From assembly GCF_014202505.1 (NCBI RefSeq), contig NZ_JACHGW010000001.1:1240001-1304000 (forward strand): DNA of 64,000 nucleotides, given 5' to 3'. Below, piece after piece: positions 35,101-41,680 of this stretch. The position numbers and the translations under genes are program-made. How positions within the stretch are numbered: the stretch's first letter is position 1; each line of letters begins with the position of its first letter. The notes under the pieces are model-generated. The model searched no databases and was not told the DNA's origin. It saw only the letters and a list, made by a program, of their open reading frames with translations. This DNA comes from Armatimonas rosea. Lineage in GTDB: Bacteria > Armatimonadota > Armatimonadia > Armatimonadales > Armatimonadaceae.

Positions 35101-35191
35101 TGGACGACCGTGCGGGCAGCAGGCTTGCGCCGGCGATCGTGAGGGAGGTCAGCGCGAGGAGAGCGCCGCGGAGCGGACGTGTTTCCGTCAT
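32186..35191 (-). CDS. PSD1 and planctomycete cytochrome C domain protein (DUF1549/DUF1553)
   Basis: A 1001-residue exported protein. A hydrophobic signal ([20 protein letters not shown]) is followed by a planctomycete cytochrome c domain with heme motif CMPCH (about 56-60), DUF1549 (about 165-360) with a second CxxCH, [12 protein letters not shown], a beta-sandwich of 370-620, and DUF1553 (about 700-970) with [35 protein letters not shown]. First gene of the unit with DUF1501. The role is thought to be periplasmic oxidation or glycan processing, unproven. CATAAT lies 9 nt before the ATG. Confidence 0.93.
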   Translation of the reverse strand: [1001 protein letters not shown]

Positions 35192-35234
35192 AACTCTTTG
35201 ATTATGGCAGAGGCGTGCTATTTCCTGTTTTTCT

Positions 35235-35876
35235 CTACAGAATATTCACTGCGCGCGCCGCCAGGAGCGCGATCGTGGTCAGGGAGATACTTGCCTGGAG
35301 CATAATGAGCCCCTTGGCCCAGCGCGAGAGGATCGCCGTGTCGGTGGGTGAGAGGGCGGTGCTGTGGTTGAAGGAGAGAAATAGGTAGTCGATAAAGTGC
35401 GGCTTCCAGGCCTCTTGACCCTCCATACCTAGCTGGGGGAAGAGAAACGCCCCGCCGTGGTGGTGGTCACGTGTCTCTCGCTGGTGGGGGCCGCCCGCAT
35501 CGAGCCGCCAGTACCAGAGCGCAAAGACCAGCACATTGGTGATCCACAGCGCCGCTGCCGCCTTGAGCAAGTGCCCCGGTGTGAGCGTGTGCTTGGGCAG
35601 CGAGAGCACCAGCAGGCTCAGCGACCAGAGCTCCGCACCGGTCACCACCCCGAGCGAGAGAAAGCCAAAGAGCCGATTGAGCCGGTGCCGATTGAGCCGA
35701 AGCGTGACAATGGTCGGGATCAGTAGCAGAACCACCACCGTGGGCAAGAGCCAGCTTGGCCCGACCGCGAGCTCCTTGGGCAAGGCCATGTGCAGCCCCC
35801 CGAGGGCAACCAGGGCGACCGCGGCGGGCCAGCGGGGCTCAGGAGGATGGAGCAGACGGTTATGTGGGGCGTTCAT
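35235..35876 (-). CDS. DUF1345-like membrane protein with channel-like segment
   Basis: A 213-residue integral membrane protein with about five helices. FIDYLFLSFNHSTALSPTDTAILSRWAKGLIMLQASISL resembles the pore-helix and filter region of two-TM potassium channels, as in DUF1345, but lacks the TVGYG filter. A His-rich loop (TRDHHHGG) precedes it. Function unknown. It is separated from the PSD1 gene by 43 bp. TACGAT lies 4 nt before the ATG. Confidence 0.7.
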   Translation of the reverse strand: MNAPHNRLLHPPEPRWPAAVALVALGGLHMALPKELAVGPSWLLPTVVVLLLIPTIVTLRLNRHRLNRLFGFLSLGVVTGAELWSLSLLVLSLPKHTLTPGHLLKAAAALWITNVLVFALWYWRLDAGGPHQRETRDHHHGGAFLFPQLGMEGQEAWKPHFIDYLFLSFNHSTALSPTDTAILSRWAKGLIMLQASISLTTIALLAARAVNIL

Positions 35877-35945
35877 AGGTATCGTAACCTGATGCGCTGA
35901 GTACGTGCGTTAAGTTCCTTGAGTTTGTGGGAACAGAACTCCTGG

Positions 35946-36563
35946 TTAAATCACTCCGCTCGCGCGATAGTCTTTCGCTGGTACAAAAACGAATAGGTCT
36001 CCTTCAGGGTAGTGGCCTCGCCAACCATAGGGCCAGCCACCTTGAAAAAATACCTGGAGCATCTTCTCAAAGAACGGGTGCTGAGTACCTACGAAAAGTC
36101 TGCTGAAGGCACATGCGAGGAGAGAGGCTTCAAGATAAGGCACTGCCTCCAAGAGCACAGAGCTGTCGTTGGGAAAGGATAGGCCTAGGGAGCTGATACT
36201 GCGCTGGAGTAGCTCGGAGATTTGTTTTTGTAAAGCACTGTACTCTGCTTGTCTATTTTTGTCTTTATAATTTGCTGATAGCAATTGGTCATTGTTGATT
36301 AGTTTGTAAATATTGCTTTTCTCGGTATCAAGAATCCACCAGAGCGGATAGTTCTCTGTTGCCAGTAGCTCCTCGAAGCGCTCCTCCTCAGGGTCGCTTG
36401 CGAGCTCAAGCGCTTTCTCAACCCCTTCTCGTAGATACAAAAACGCTTTGTGTACGTCGCGTTCGACAATTGCCCCATGAAAAGTGCTCAGAGGATGGGG
36501 GCGTAGGAGCTGGTCTTGTTCCAAAAACGCGATGATCTCGTGGACGAGTGGGTTTGTGGTCAT
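35946..36563 (-). CDS. Hypothetical protein with locally AT-rich coding sequence
   Basis: A 205-residue soluble protein, helix-rich and acidic (VHEIIAFLEQDQLL, VEKALELASDPEEERFEELL, LQKQISELLQRSI). The C-terminal half has aromatic clusters (FQGGWPYGWRGHYPEGDLFVF). I recognise no family. Base composition around 36240-36330 is markedly AT-richer than the neighbours, a sign of recent arrival. Its start overlaps the comEC stop (ATGA), so it is read from the comEC transcript. Confidence 0.6.
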   Translation of the reverse strand: MTTNPLVHEIIAFLEQDQLLRPHPLSTFHGAIVERDVHKAFLYLREGVEKALELASDPEEERFEELLATENYPLWWILDTEKSNIYKLINNDQLLSANYKDKNRQAEYSALQKQISELLQRSISSLGLSFPNDSSVLLEAVPYLEASLLACAFSRLFVGTQHPFFEKMLQVFFQGGWPYGWRGHYPEGDLFVFVPAKDYRASGVI

Positions 36564-38023
36564 GCGTCTCTCTCTGGGGAGACTCCCCGAAAACGTCGGC
36601 GGTTTAGGCGGACGCGGACGTAAGGGGCAGGGAGGAGCAAGAGCGCATACCAGAGGACGACGAGCTCGGCGGGGGGCGAGGCGACCGAGAGGGCGGCGTA
36701 GGGGAGGGCGGCGAAGCCCAGTGCGAGGGTCTTGAGGAGCTCTAGTCCCAGGGTGAGCAGACCCCAGAGCGGGGTGAGAAACGGGAGCGCGACCGCTGCG
36801 AGGCCAGCAAGCAAGAGAAGCTCGGCGAGGGCAGCGATGGGCAGATTAGCGATTGGGGAGATCCAGGAGAAGAGGTTGTAGTGGTAGGCCACGAGCGGTG
36901 CGGAGCCAACTTGCGCGAGAATGCCGACCAGTAGGCCGACCGTGCAGGCGCGTAGAAAGCGGGTGAGGGGGCGCTGCTCGGGCTCCCAGGGCCAGATAAG
37001 ATTTTCTAGTGGCCGTGCCCAGGCGACAAGTGTCGCGACCGTGGCAAAGGAGAGCTGCGTCCCAGGATCATAGAGGGCGAGAGGCTCGGGGAGCAGGATC
37101 AGGAGCGCGGCGAAGGCGAGGGTGTGCAGGGGCTCGGCCTCACGCTTGAGGAGCGGGGCGAGGAGCATGACGGTGGTCATGACGGCGGAGCGCATCACGG
37201 CGCCGCCCGTCCCTGCCGCGAGGGCGTAGGTCCAGAGCAGGGCCAGCGCCAGAAAGGTCGGAAGTGGCTTTCCTCGGCCAAAGAGCGCCACTAGCACCGC
37301 CGCAAAGACACTCAGGTGGAGCCCCGAGGTCGAGAGAATGTGGATCGTCCCCGTGCGAGAGAAGGCATCCTGGAGCTCTGTGGGAAGCTGGCTGCGGTCT
37401 GAGATCAGCAGGCCAGAGAGGAGCCCCGCGCTCTCGGGCGCAAGGTGGGCATGACAGGCTCCTCGGATGGTTGCTCGAAGACGCTCTGCCAGGGTCGCGC
37501 GGCGTAGCAGGAGCTGAGTATCGACCCGGTTGGCATACAGCACCGTGTGAATTCCCTGCCGAAGCAGGTAGCTGCGGTAGTCGAACTCACCGGGGTTGGT
37601 GGCACGTGGGGGAAGCTCTAGGCGACCGTGTGCGGTGACAAAGTCACCCCGATAGAGCGACTGGGCCGTGCGGGTTGTGACCTGGGTCTGGCCCTGTGCG
37701 GTGGCCAGCACGAAGCGTACACCCCCCTGCCGTGTCGGCTCTGGTGCGGTCTCCACACGCCCACTCAGGATCTGATAGTGGCCCTCAATTGCTACTAGGC
37801 CATCGGGCTGGAGCATGCGCTGTGTCTGCGCGAGAGGGAAAAGCAAGAACGGCAGGAGGAGAAGCGTGGTGGCGAGAGTGGGGCGGCGTAGAAACGCAAC
37901 ACCCGAAAGGGCACTTACCAGAGCGAGCACATCGAAAACGAGGGGCTGGTGGGGAAGAAAGGGCGCGGCCAGGATGCCGAGCACCACAAGGGCGAGAGCG
38001 GTGAACAGCGGGCGCAGGCGCAT
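36560..38023 (-). CDS. comEC: ComEC/Rec2-family membrane protein without the metallo-beta-lactamase domain
   Basis: A 487-residue inner-membrane channel for single-stranded DNA uptake. It has the N-terminal DUF4131 OB-like part (VAIEGHYQILSGRVE, TARPQSLYRGDFVTAHGRLELPP), then the Competence domain with the hallmark GTIHILSTSGLHLSVFAAVLV (about 230) and about ten helices. The C-terminal nuclease-like beta-lactamase domain of full-length ComEC (about 750 residues) is missing. ATG 38023 preferred over GTG 38041, because TACAAT sits 6 nt upstream of the ATG. Confidence 0.88.
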   Translation of the reverse strand: MRLRPLFTALALVVLGILAAPFLPHQPLVFDVLALVSALSGVAFLRRPTLATTLLLLPFLLFPLAQTQRMLQPDGLVAIEGHYQILSGRVETAPEPTRQGGVRFVLATAQGQTQVTTRTAQSLYRGDFVTAHGRLELPPRATNPGEFDYRSYLLRQGIHTVLYANRVDTQLLLRRATLAERLRATIRGACHAHLAPESAGLLSGLLISDRSQLPTELQDAFSRTGTIHILSTSGLHLSVFAAVLVALFGRGKPLPTFLALALLWTYALAAGTGGAVMRSAVMTTVMLLAPLLKREAEPLHTLAFAALLILLPEPLALYDPGTQLSFATVATLVAWARPLENLIWPWEPEQRPLTRFLRACTVGLLVGILAQVGSAPLVAYHYNLFSWISPIANLPIAALAELLLLAGLAAVALPFLTPLWGLLTLGLELLKTLALGFAALPYAALSVASPPAELVVLWYALLLLPAPYVRVRLNRRRFRGVSPERDA

Positions 38024-38029
38024 GCCAGG

Positions 38030-38035
38030 ATTGTA
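38030..38035 (-). promoter_or_regulatory. comEC -10 element, leaderless start
   Basis: TACAAT on the minus strand, 6 nt before the ATG at 38023. Confidence 0.5.
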
Positions 38036-38073
38036 CTTCACGAAAGGCCGCTTTCGCCCGACAATTAGAGCCT

Positions 38074-39390
38074 ATGCCACAGACTGCACACACGCCGAAA
38101 CCCGACTCCCCGCCGGAGCACCTGGCCTTTGTCGACTTTCTCCGTGGGGTTGCCTGCCTCTGGGTAGTGGTTTTTCATGCTAATGGCTGGCAAGTGCTCC
38201 CGGACTGGCGCAGCACGGACCCTCTTGTCTCCCCGCTGGCGACAGTGGGGCTGTCGGTGGCGCAGCTAGGCTACCTGGGGGTGCATCTCTTCTTGGTGCT
38301 CTCCGGGTTCTGCCTGACCTACCCGGTGCTACGACGTGCCGGCGGCGATCTCTCCCAGACCCGCTTGAACCTGCGGGAGTTTGCCGTGCGGCGTGCCCGG
38401 CGGATCCTGCCGCCCTACTATGTCGCGCTGGCTCTGGTGGCCCTGGTGGCACTCACCCTCGCGGAGGCCCCGATGCGCCATCCTGTCATTGGCTGGGGCT
38501 GGGACGTGCTGGCACATGCGTTTTTGGTGCACAACCTGAGTAGCAAGACGGTCTTAACCCTCAATGGCTCGTTCTGGTCGCTGGGGCTGGAGGCGCAGTG
38601 GTACGTGGCCTTTCCCCTGGTGCTGGCCTGGGCACGGCGCAAGGGCTGGCTCGCGCCGGCGCTAGGTACCCTGGTGCTGGGAGTTGCCTGGCAGCGCCTG
38701 GTATGGGCACGCCTGCCCGGCTACCCCGAGGCCCCCGAGGTGAGTGTCGGCAATGCCTGGCTCTATGCCCTGCCCGCGCGCCTCTTTGAGTTTGTCTGTG
38801 GGATGGTGGCGGCGCAGTGGGTGGCAAAGGGACGTGGCCGCGCGACTCCTGTGCTCTTGGCCCTCGCCGGCTCGTTGCCGCTGCTTGTTGTGGCGACCCT
38901 GGCAGCACGTGGGCGCTTTGGGGTCTGGCACGACCACCTCTGGGGGATTGCCTTTGCCCTGATGCTCGTGGGGCTCTCGGCCGTCCCTGGGGCCTGGTTT
39001 GCCGGGCGCGTGCCGCGGCTCTTGGTGGGGGTGGGGACAGTCTCCTACTCGCTCTACTTGGTGCACGAGCCTCTGATCGCCTTTACCAGTGTCTTCACGG
39101 AGCTCTTCCTGAAAGACCAGTTTCTGCCCCGCGTGGCGATCTTCTGGGGAGGACTCCTGCCCTTTTGCCTGCTGACCGCGCGGGTGTTCTACCACTGCTT
39201 CGAGGCACCGTGGCTCAAGAAGAAGGCCCCGGCGCTAGCCGTTGTCTCCCAGGATGCGACAGCGGGGGCAGCTCACCTTGTCGCCGCCGGGGAAGGGCGC
39301 GACCAGCTCGCCGCAGTGGAGGCAGGGGACCCAGCCGTTGTCGAGCCGCCAGTTGCGGAGGCGGAGCTCACTAAAGCGCGTGCGGCGTAG
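38074..39390 (+). CDS. OafA/YrhL-type acyltransferase
   Basis: A 438-residue membrane acyltransferase with about ten helices. AFVDFLRGVACLWVVVFHANGW carries the catalytic His, FLVLSGFCLTYPVLRR the R-x10-H partner region, and SFWSLGLEAQWYVAFPL the conserved helix. It O-acetylates surface polysaccharides or other glycans. The last 50 residues (after KKKAPALAVV) are low-complexity Ala/Glu/Val and lie antisense to the DciA-like zinc-ribbon coding region (156-bp overlap), so the functional protein probably ends earlier in evolutionary terms. Confidence 0.85.
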   Translation: MPQTAHTPKPDSPPEHLAFVDFLRGVACLWVVVFHANGWQVLPDWRSTDPLVSPLATVGLSVAQLGYLGVHLFLVLSGFCLTYPVLRRAGGDLSQTRLNLREFAVRRARRILPPYYVALALVALVALTLAEAPMRHPVIGWGWDVLAHAFLVHNLSSKTVLTLNGSFWSLGLEAQWYVAFPLVLAWARRKGWLAPALGTLVLGVAWQRLVWARLPGYPEAPEVSVGNAWLYALPARLFEFVCGMVAAQWVAKGRGRATPVLLALAGSLPLLVVATLAARGRFGVWHDHLWGIAFALMLVGLSAVPGAWFAGRVPRLLVGVGTVSYSLYLVHEPLIAFTSVFTELFLKDQFLPRVAIFWGGLLPFCLLTARVFYHCFEAPWLKKKAPALAVVSQDATAGAAHLVAAGEGRDQLAAVEAGDPAVVEPPVAEAELTKARAA

Positions 39391-39813
39391 GCGCTCTCGC
39401 AGGTCGGGGTCCTTGATGGTGTAGATACTCTCCTCGATCTGCTGGCGCTCGCGCACGGAGAGCTCGATGGAGTCGATCGGCACCTCGGGCTCTAGCTTGG
39501 CGACCTCGGCGGTCTTGGTGATGCCGCGGCTCTGGAAGTGGATGTCGGTGATGACGGGCACGCGCGGGGTCCCGAGCTTGTTGTTGAGGCGCTTGAGGAT
39601 ATCGGCTTTATAGAACGTCAGCTCATTGGCCCACACCGATGATTTTGTCGAGACCCGCAGGACGCCGCCGCTCACGCCCAGCACCTCGGTTGCGGCCGCC
39701 ACCTGCTCCCCGACCACCTCGGCCCAGACAATCGGGGCGGTGTGCTCCTTGAGCTTGCGCAGCATCTCCCGCCCTCCGAGGACACGCTCCATGTCGATCC
39801 CCAGCCGGTTCAT
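39235..39813 (-). CDS. DciA-like (DUF721) protein with C-terminal zinc ribbon
   Basis: A 192-residue protein. Residues 5-95 are DUF721: RVLGGREMLRKLKEHTAPIVWAEVVGEQVAAAT, GGVLRVSTKSSVWANELTFYKADILKRLN. DUF721/DciA proteins load the replicative helicase in bacteria lacking DnaC. The C-terminus adds a zinc ribbon, CLHCGELVAPFP and CPRC. ATG 39813 with GGGAAG upstream is preferred; the longer frame to 39930 would run into pgl. It follows pgl by 17 nt and overlaps the acyltransferase tail on the other strand. Confidence 0.75.
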   Translation of the reverse strand: MNRLGIDMERVLGGREMLRKLKEHTAPIVWAEVVGEQVAAATEVLGVSGGVLRVSTKSSVWANELTFYKADILKRLNNKLGTPRVPVITDIHFQSRGITKTAEVAKLEPEVPIDSIELSVRERQQIEESIYTIKDPDLRERLRRTRFSELRLRNWRLDNGWVPCLHCGELVAPFPGGDKVSCPRCRILGDNG

Positions 39814-39830
39814 CTTCCCGCCGCGCCGCA

Positions 39831-40529
39831 CTAGCTCGCCGCCTCGTCCAGAAGAACCGTGAGTGTGCCGTCGGTGGGGGCCACCCCCAGCACGGGAAGT
39901 GTGCTCACGCTTCCCGAGTTTGCCTTCCACAGCGCCACTTTTGCTTTCTTATTTGCCCCGGTCACCAGAAAGAGCACGTTGCGGGCGGCATTGATCAGGG
40001 GAAAGGTAAACGTAATACGGTCCACGGGTGGCGGCAAGACCCCCGGTGTCGAGTGGGTGACCCAGCTTGTCGCCGAAAGCGCCGTTTTCCCGGGAAAGAG
40101 CGACGCCGTGTGGCCATCCTCGCCCATGCCCAAGAGTACCAGGTCGAAGCGCGGCTCGCTCCCTAGGGCTGCGAGGAGCTCTCGCTCGTACTGCGTGGCG
40201 CACTCGGCGGCATCGAGGCTGGTCTCGGCGGGAACGGGGTAGGTGGTCTTGGGGTTCAGCGGGAGCAGGCGCAGGGCGAGCCCGGCATTGCTAAAGCGGC
40301 TCGCGGGCGAGAGAAAGCGGTCGTCGGAGAAGAAGACAAGAATCTTGGTCCAGTCGAGCTCGCGGGTCGCTAGGATTTTATAGAGCCGCTCCGGGGTGGA
40401 GCCGCCCGCCAGCGCCACCACAAACCGCCCGCGCTCAGCGATTGCCGCCTCGGCGAGGGCGAGAAAGCGCGCCGCCGCATCACTCGCAACGGCATTAGGA
40501 TCGGGGAGGGGGAGAAACGTGGGCTGCAT
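39831..40529 (-). CDS. pgl: 6-phosphogluconolactonase
   Basis: A 232-residue DevB-type enzyme of the oxidative pentose phosphate pathway that hydrolyses 6-phosphogluconolactone. VALAGGSTPERLYKIL (about 34-49), FFSDDRFLSPASRFSNAGLA, FDLVLLGMGEDGHTASLFPG with the catalytic His, and DRITFTFPLINAARNVLFLVTGANK are diagnostic. TACAAT lies 6 nt upstream of the ATG. The neighbours zwf and gnd are absent. Confidence 0.95.
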   Translation of the reverse strand: MQPTFLPLPDPNAVASDAAARFLALAEAAIAERGRFVVALAGGSTPERLYKILATRELDWTKILVFFSDDRFLSPASRFSNAGLALRLLPLNPKTTYPVPAETSLDAAECATQYERELLAALGSEPRFDLVLLGMGEDGHTASLFPGKTALSATSWVTHSTPGVLPPPVDRITFTFPLINAARNVLFLVTGANKKAKVALWKANSGSVSTLPVLGVAPTDGTLTVLLDEAAS

Positions 40530-40535
40530 GGCCCT

Positions 40536-40541
40536 ATTGTA
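40536..40541 (-). promoter_or_regulatory. pgl -10 element, leaderless start
   Basis: TACAAT on the minus strand, 6 nt before the ATG at 40529. It sits in the 15-bp gap after the His/Cys-rich gene. Confidence 0.5.
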
Positions 40542-40544
40542 TCG

Positions 40545-41510
40545 CTAACTGCTTCCGCAGGAGCTCCCCGAGGAGCACGAGCTTCCGCTGCTACAAGAGC
40601 TCGCGCTGGAGCAAGAGCTTGCCGTGGAGCAAGAACTGGCGCTGGCTCCAGTGTCGCTGCTGGTGCTACAGCTCGCCCCGGAGTCGTGGCTGTGGCCGCT
40701 ATCGTGGGAGTGGGAGTGACTGTGACCATGGCTGTGTCCGTGGCTATGACCGTGACTGTGGGAGGTGCTCTGCTCACTCTCACCGCTCGTCGCTGGGAGG
40801 ACGGTTGTGGTGCTGCTTACCCCGAAGAAGCCGCCGCAGGAGCTTGTGCTGGTCGCTGTCATTCCGTCTGTCGTGGTGCTGTTTGTCCCGCCTGGGTTGT
40901 TTTTTCTCCCCGGCTCGGGGCGCTGTGACCGGAAGGCCGCTGCGACCAGGGCGATTAAGACTCCCACAAAGACAATTCCAAAGAAGGCATCCCCGCCGCT
41001 GGCCCCGATCAGGGCCGCACCGCCCAGCCCCGTCGCCAGCCAGCCGAGGGCTCGCTTCTGCGTGGAACGGTTCTGTGTGGCCTGAGAGCGTGGGCTTGTC
41101 TGTCCCCAGACCTCTGTGGGAGGCTCGCTCCCAAAGACGTGCTGGTAGCTTGCCTGTGTCTGTGCAAACTGCCGGGCAAAGTGCGCGGTGTCGCCCGCTT
41201 TTCCCGTCCCTGGTTCATGGTGGAGCGGCTTACCCAGCACCTCCCCACAGAGTCCCTCCCAGTACGAGCGGGTGTAGAGCAAGTGCAGGTGCCAGGCCTC
41301 GTCGATCGCCTTCGACGGTGTCACGGGATGCCCCGCCACCTCGGTGAGATACAGAAACCGCCGGTACTCCCCGATCACTTGCTCGGTAAACAAAGCGCCC
41401 CACCCGTTTTCACGAGCGAGGCGCTTGCTAAATCCTTCGTCCAGTGGAAATCCCGCGAGCTTCTGCCAGAGCGGATCTTCTTGGTAGGGGGTGGTTGTCT
41501 TGTTGTTCAT
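40545..41510 (-). CDS. Glycine-rich-domain-family protein with His/Ser/Cys-rich tail
   Basis: A 321-residue protein. Residues 30-130 match the glycine-rich-domain (GRDP/DUF1399-like) pattern EYRRFLYLTEVAGHPVTPSKAIDEAWHLHLLYTRSYWEG and LHHEPGTGKAGD. A membrane span follows (about 150-195: LGWLATGLGGAALIG, FFGIVFVGVLIALVAAAF). The final 110 residues are low complexity: a Ser-His-Gly repeat (about 240-268) then (Ser-Ser-Cys-Ser-X) repeats to the end. The tail could bind metal. The leader contains a long stem. Function unknown. Confidence 0.75.
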   Translation of the reverse strand: MNNKTTTPYQEDPLWQKLAGFPLDEGFSKRLARENGWGALFTEQVIGEYRRFLYLTEVAGHPVTPSKAIDEAWHLHLLYTRSYWEGLCGEVLGKPLHHEPGTGKAGDTAHFARQFAQTQASYQHVFGSEPPTEVWGQTSPRSQATQNRSTQKRALGWLATGLGGAALIGASGGDAFFGIVFVGVLIALVAAAFRSQRPEPGRKNNPGGTNSTTTDGMTATSTSSCGGFFGVSSTTTVLPATSGESEQSTSHSHGHSHGHSHGHSHSHSHDSGHSHDSGASCSTSSDTGASASSCSTASSCSSASSCSSGSSCSSGSSCGSS

Positions 41511-41512
41511 GT

Positions 41513-41590
41513 CCTTAGTAGTCTTCCTTTTCGCTTTTATTTTTCTCTTTCACCAGATCTGACCCGTCGCAAAAAAGAAGACTATTAAGG
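41513..41590 (-). promoter_or_regulatory. 19-bp stem in the leader of the His/Cys-rich gene
   Basis: Arms 41513-41531 and 41572-41590 pair over 19 positions with one mismatch and one G-U wobble; the loop is 40 nt. The 3' arm ends 2 nt from the ATG at 41510 and contains the only AAGG, so it would mask the ribosome site. A -10-like TATATT (41599-41604) would start RNA near the first arm. Confidence 0.6.
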
Positions 41591-41613
41591 CTGTATTAAA
41601 TATAAAACCCCCT

Positions 41614-41674
41614 GTCGCGGAGCGACTTTGTGGCAGAATGCCAGCAGCGAAGCGGTGCCCCCTCGTTCATGAGG
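41614..41674. repeat. Row of small palindromes downstream of rfbB
   Basis: GTCGCggaGCGAC (41614-41626), TGGCAgaaTGCCA (41631-41643) and CCTCgttcatGAGG (41661-41674). The first is a near copy of 15967-15979. They may terminate rfbB transcription; no other gene lies in 41511-41680. Confidence 0.5.
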
Positions 41675-41680
41675 GCCGGC

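Noticed and set aside
40545-40790. CRISPR-like repetition
   Set aside because: Short in-frame codon repeats within a protein tail, with no constant spacers.
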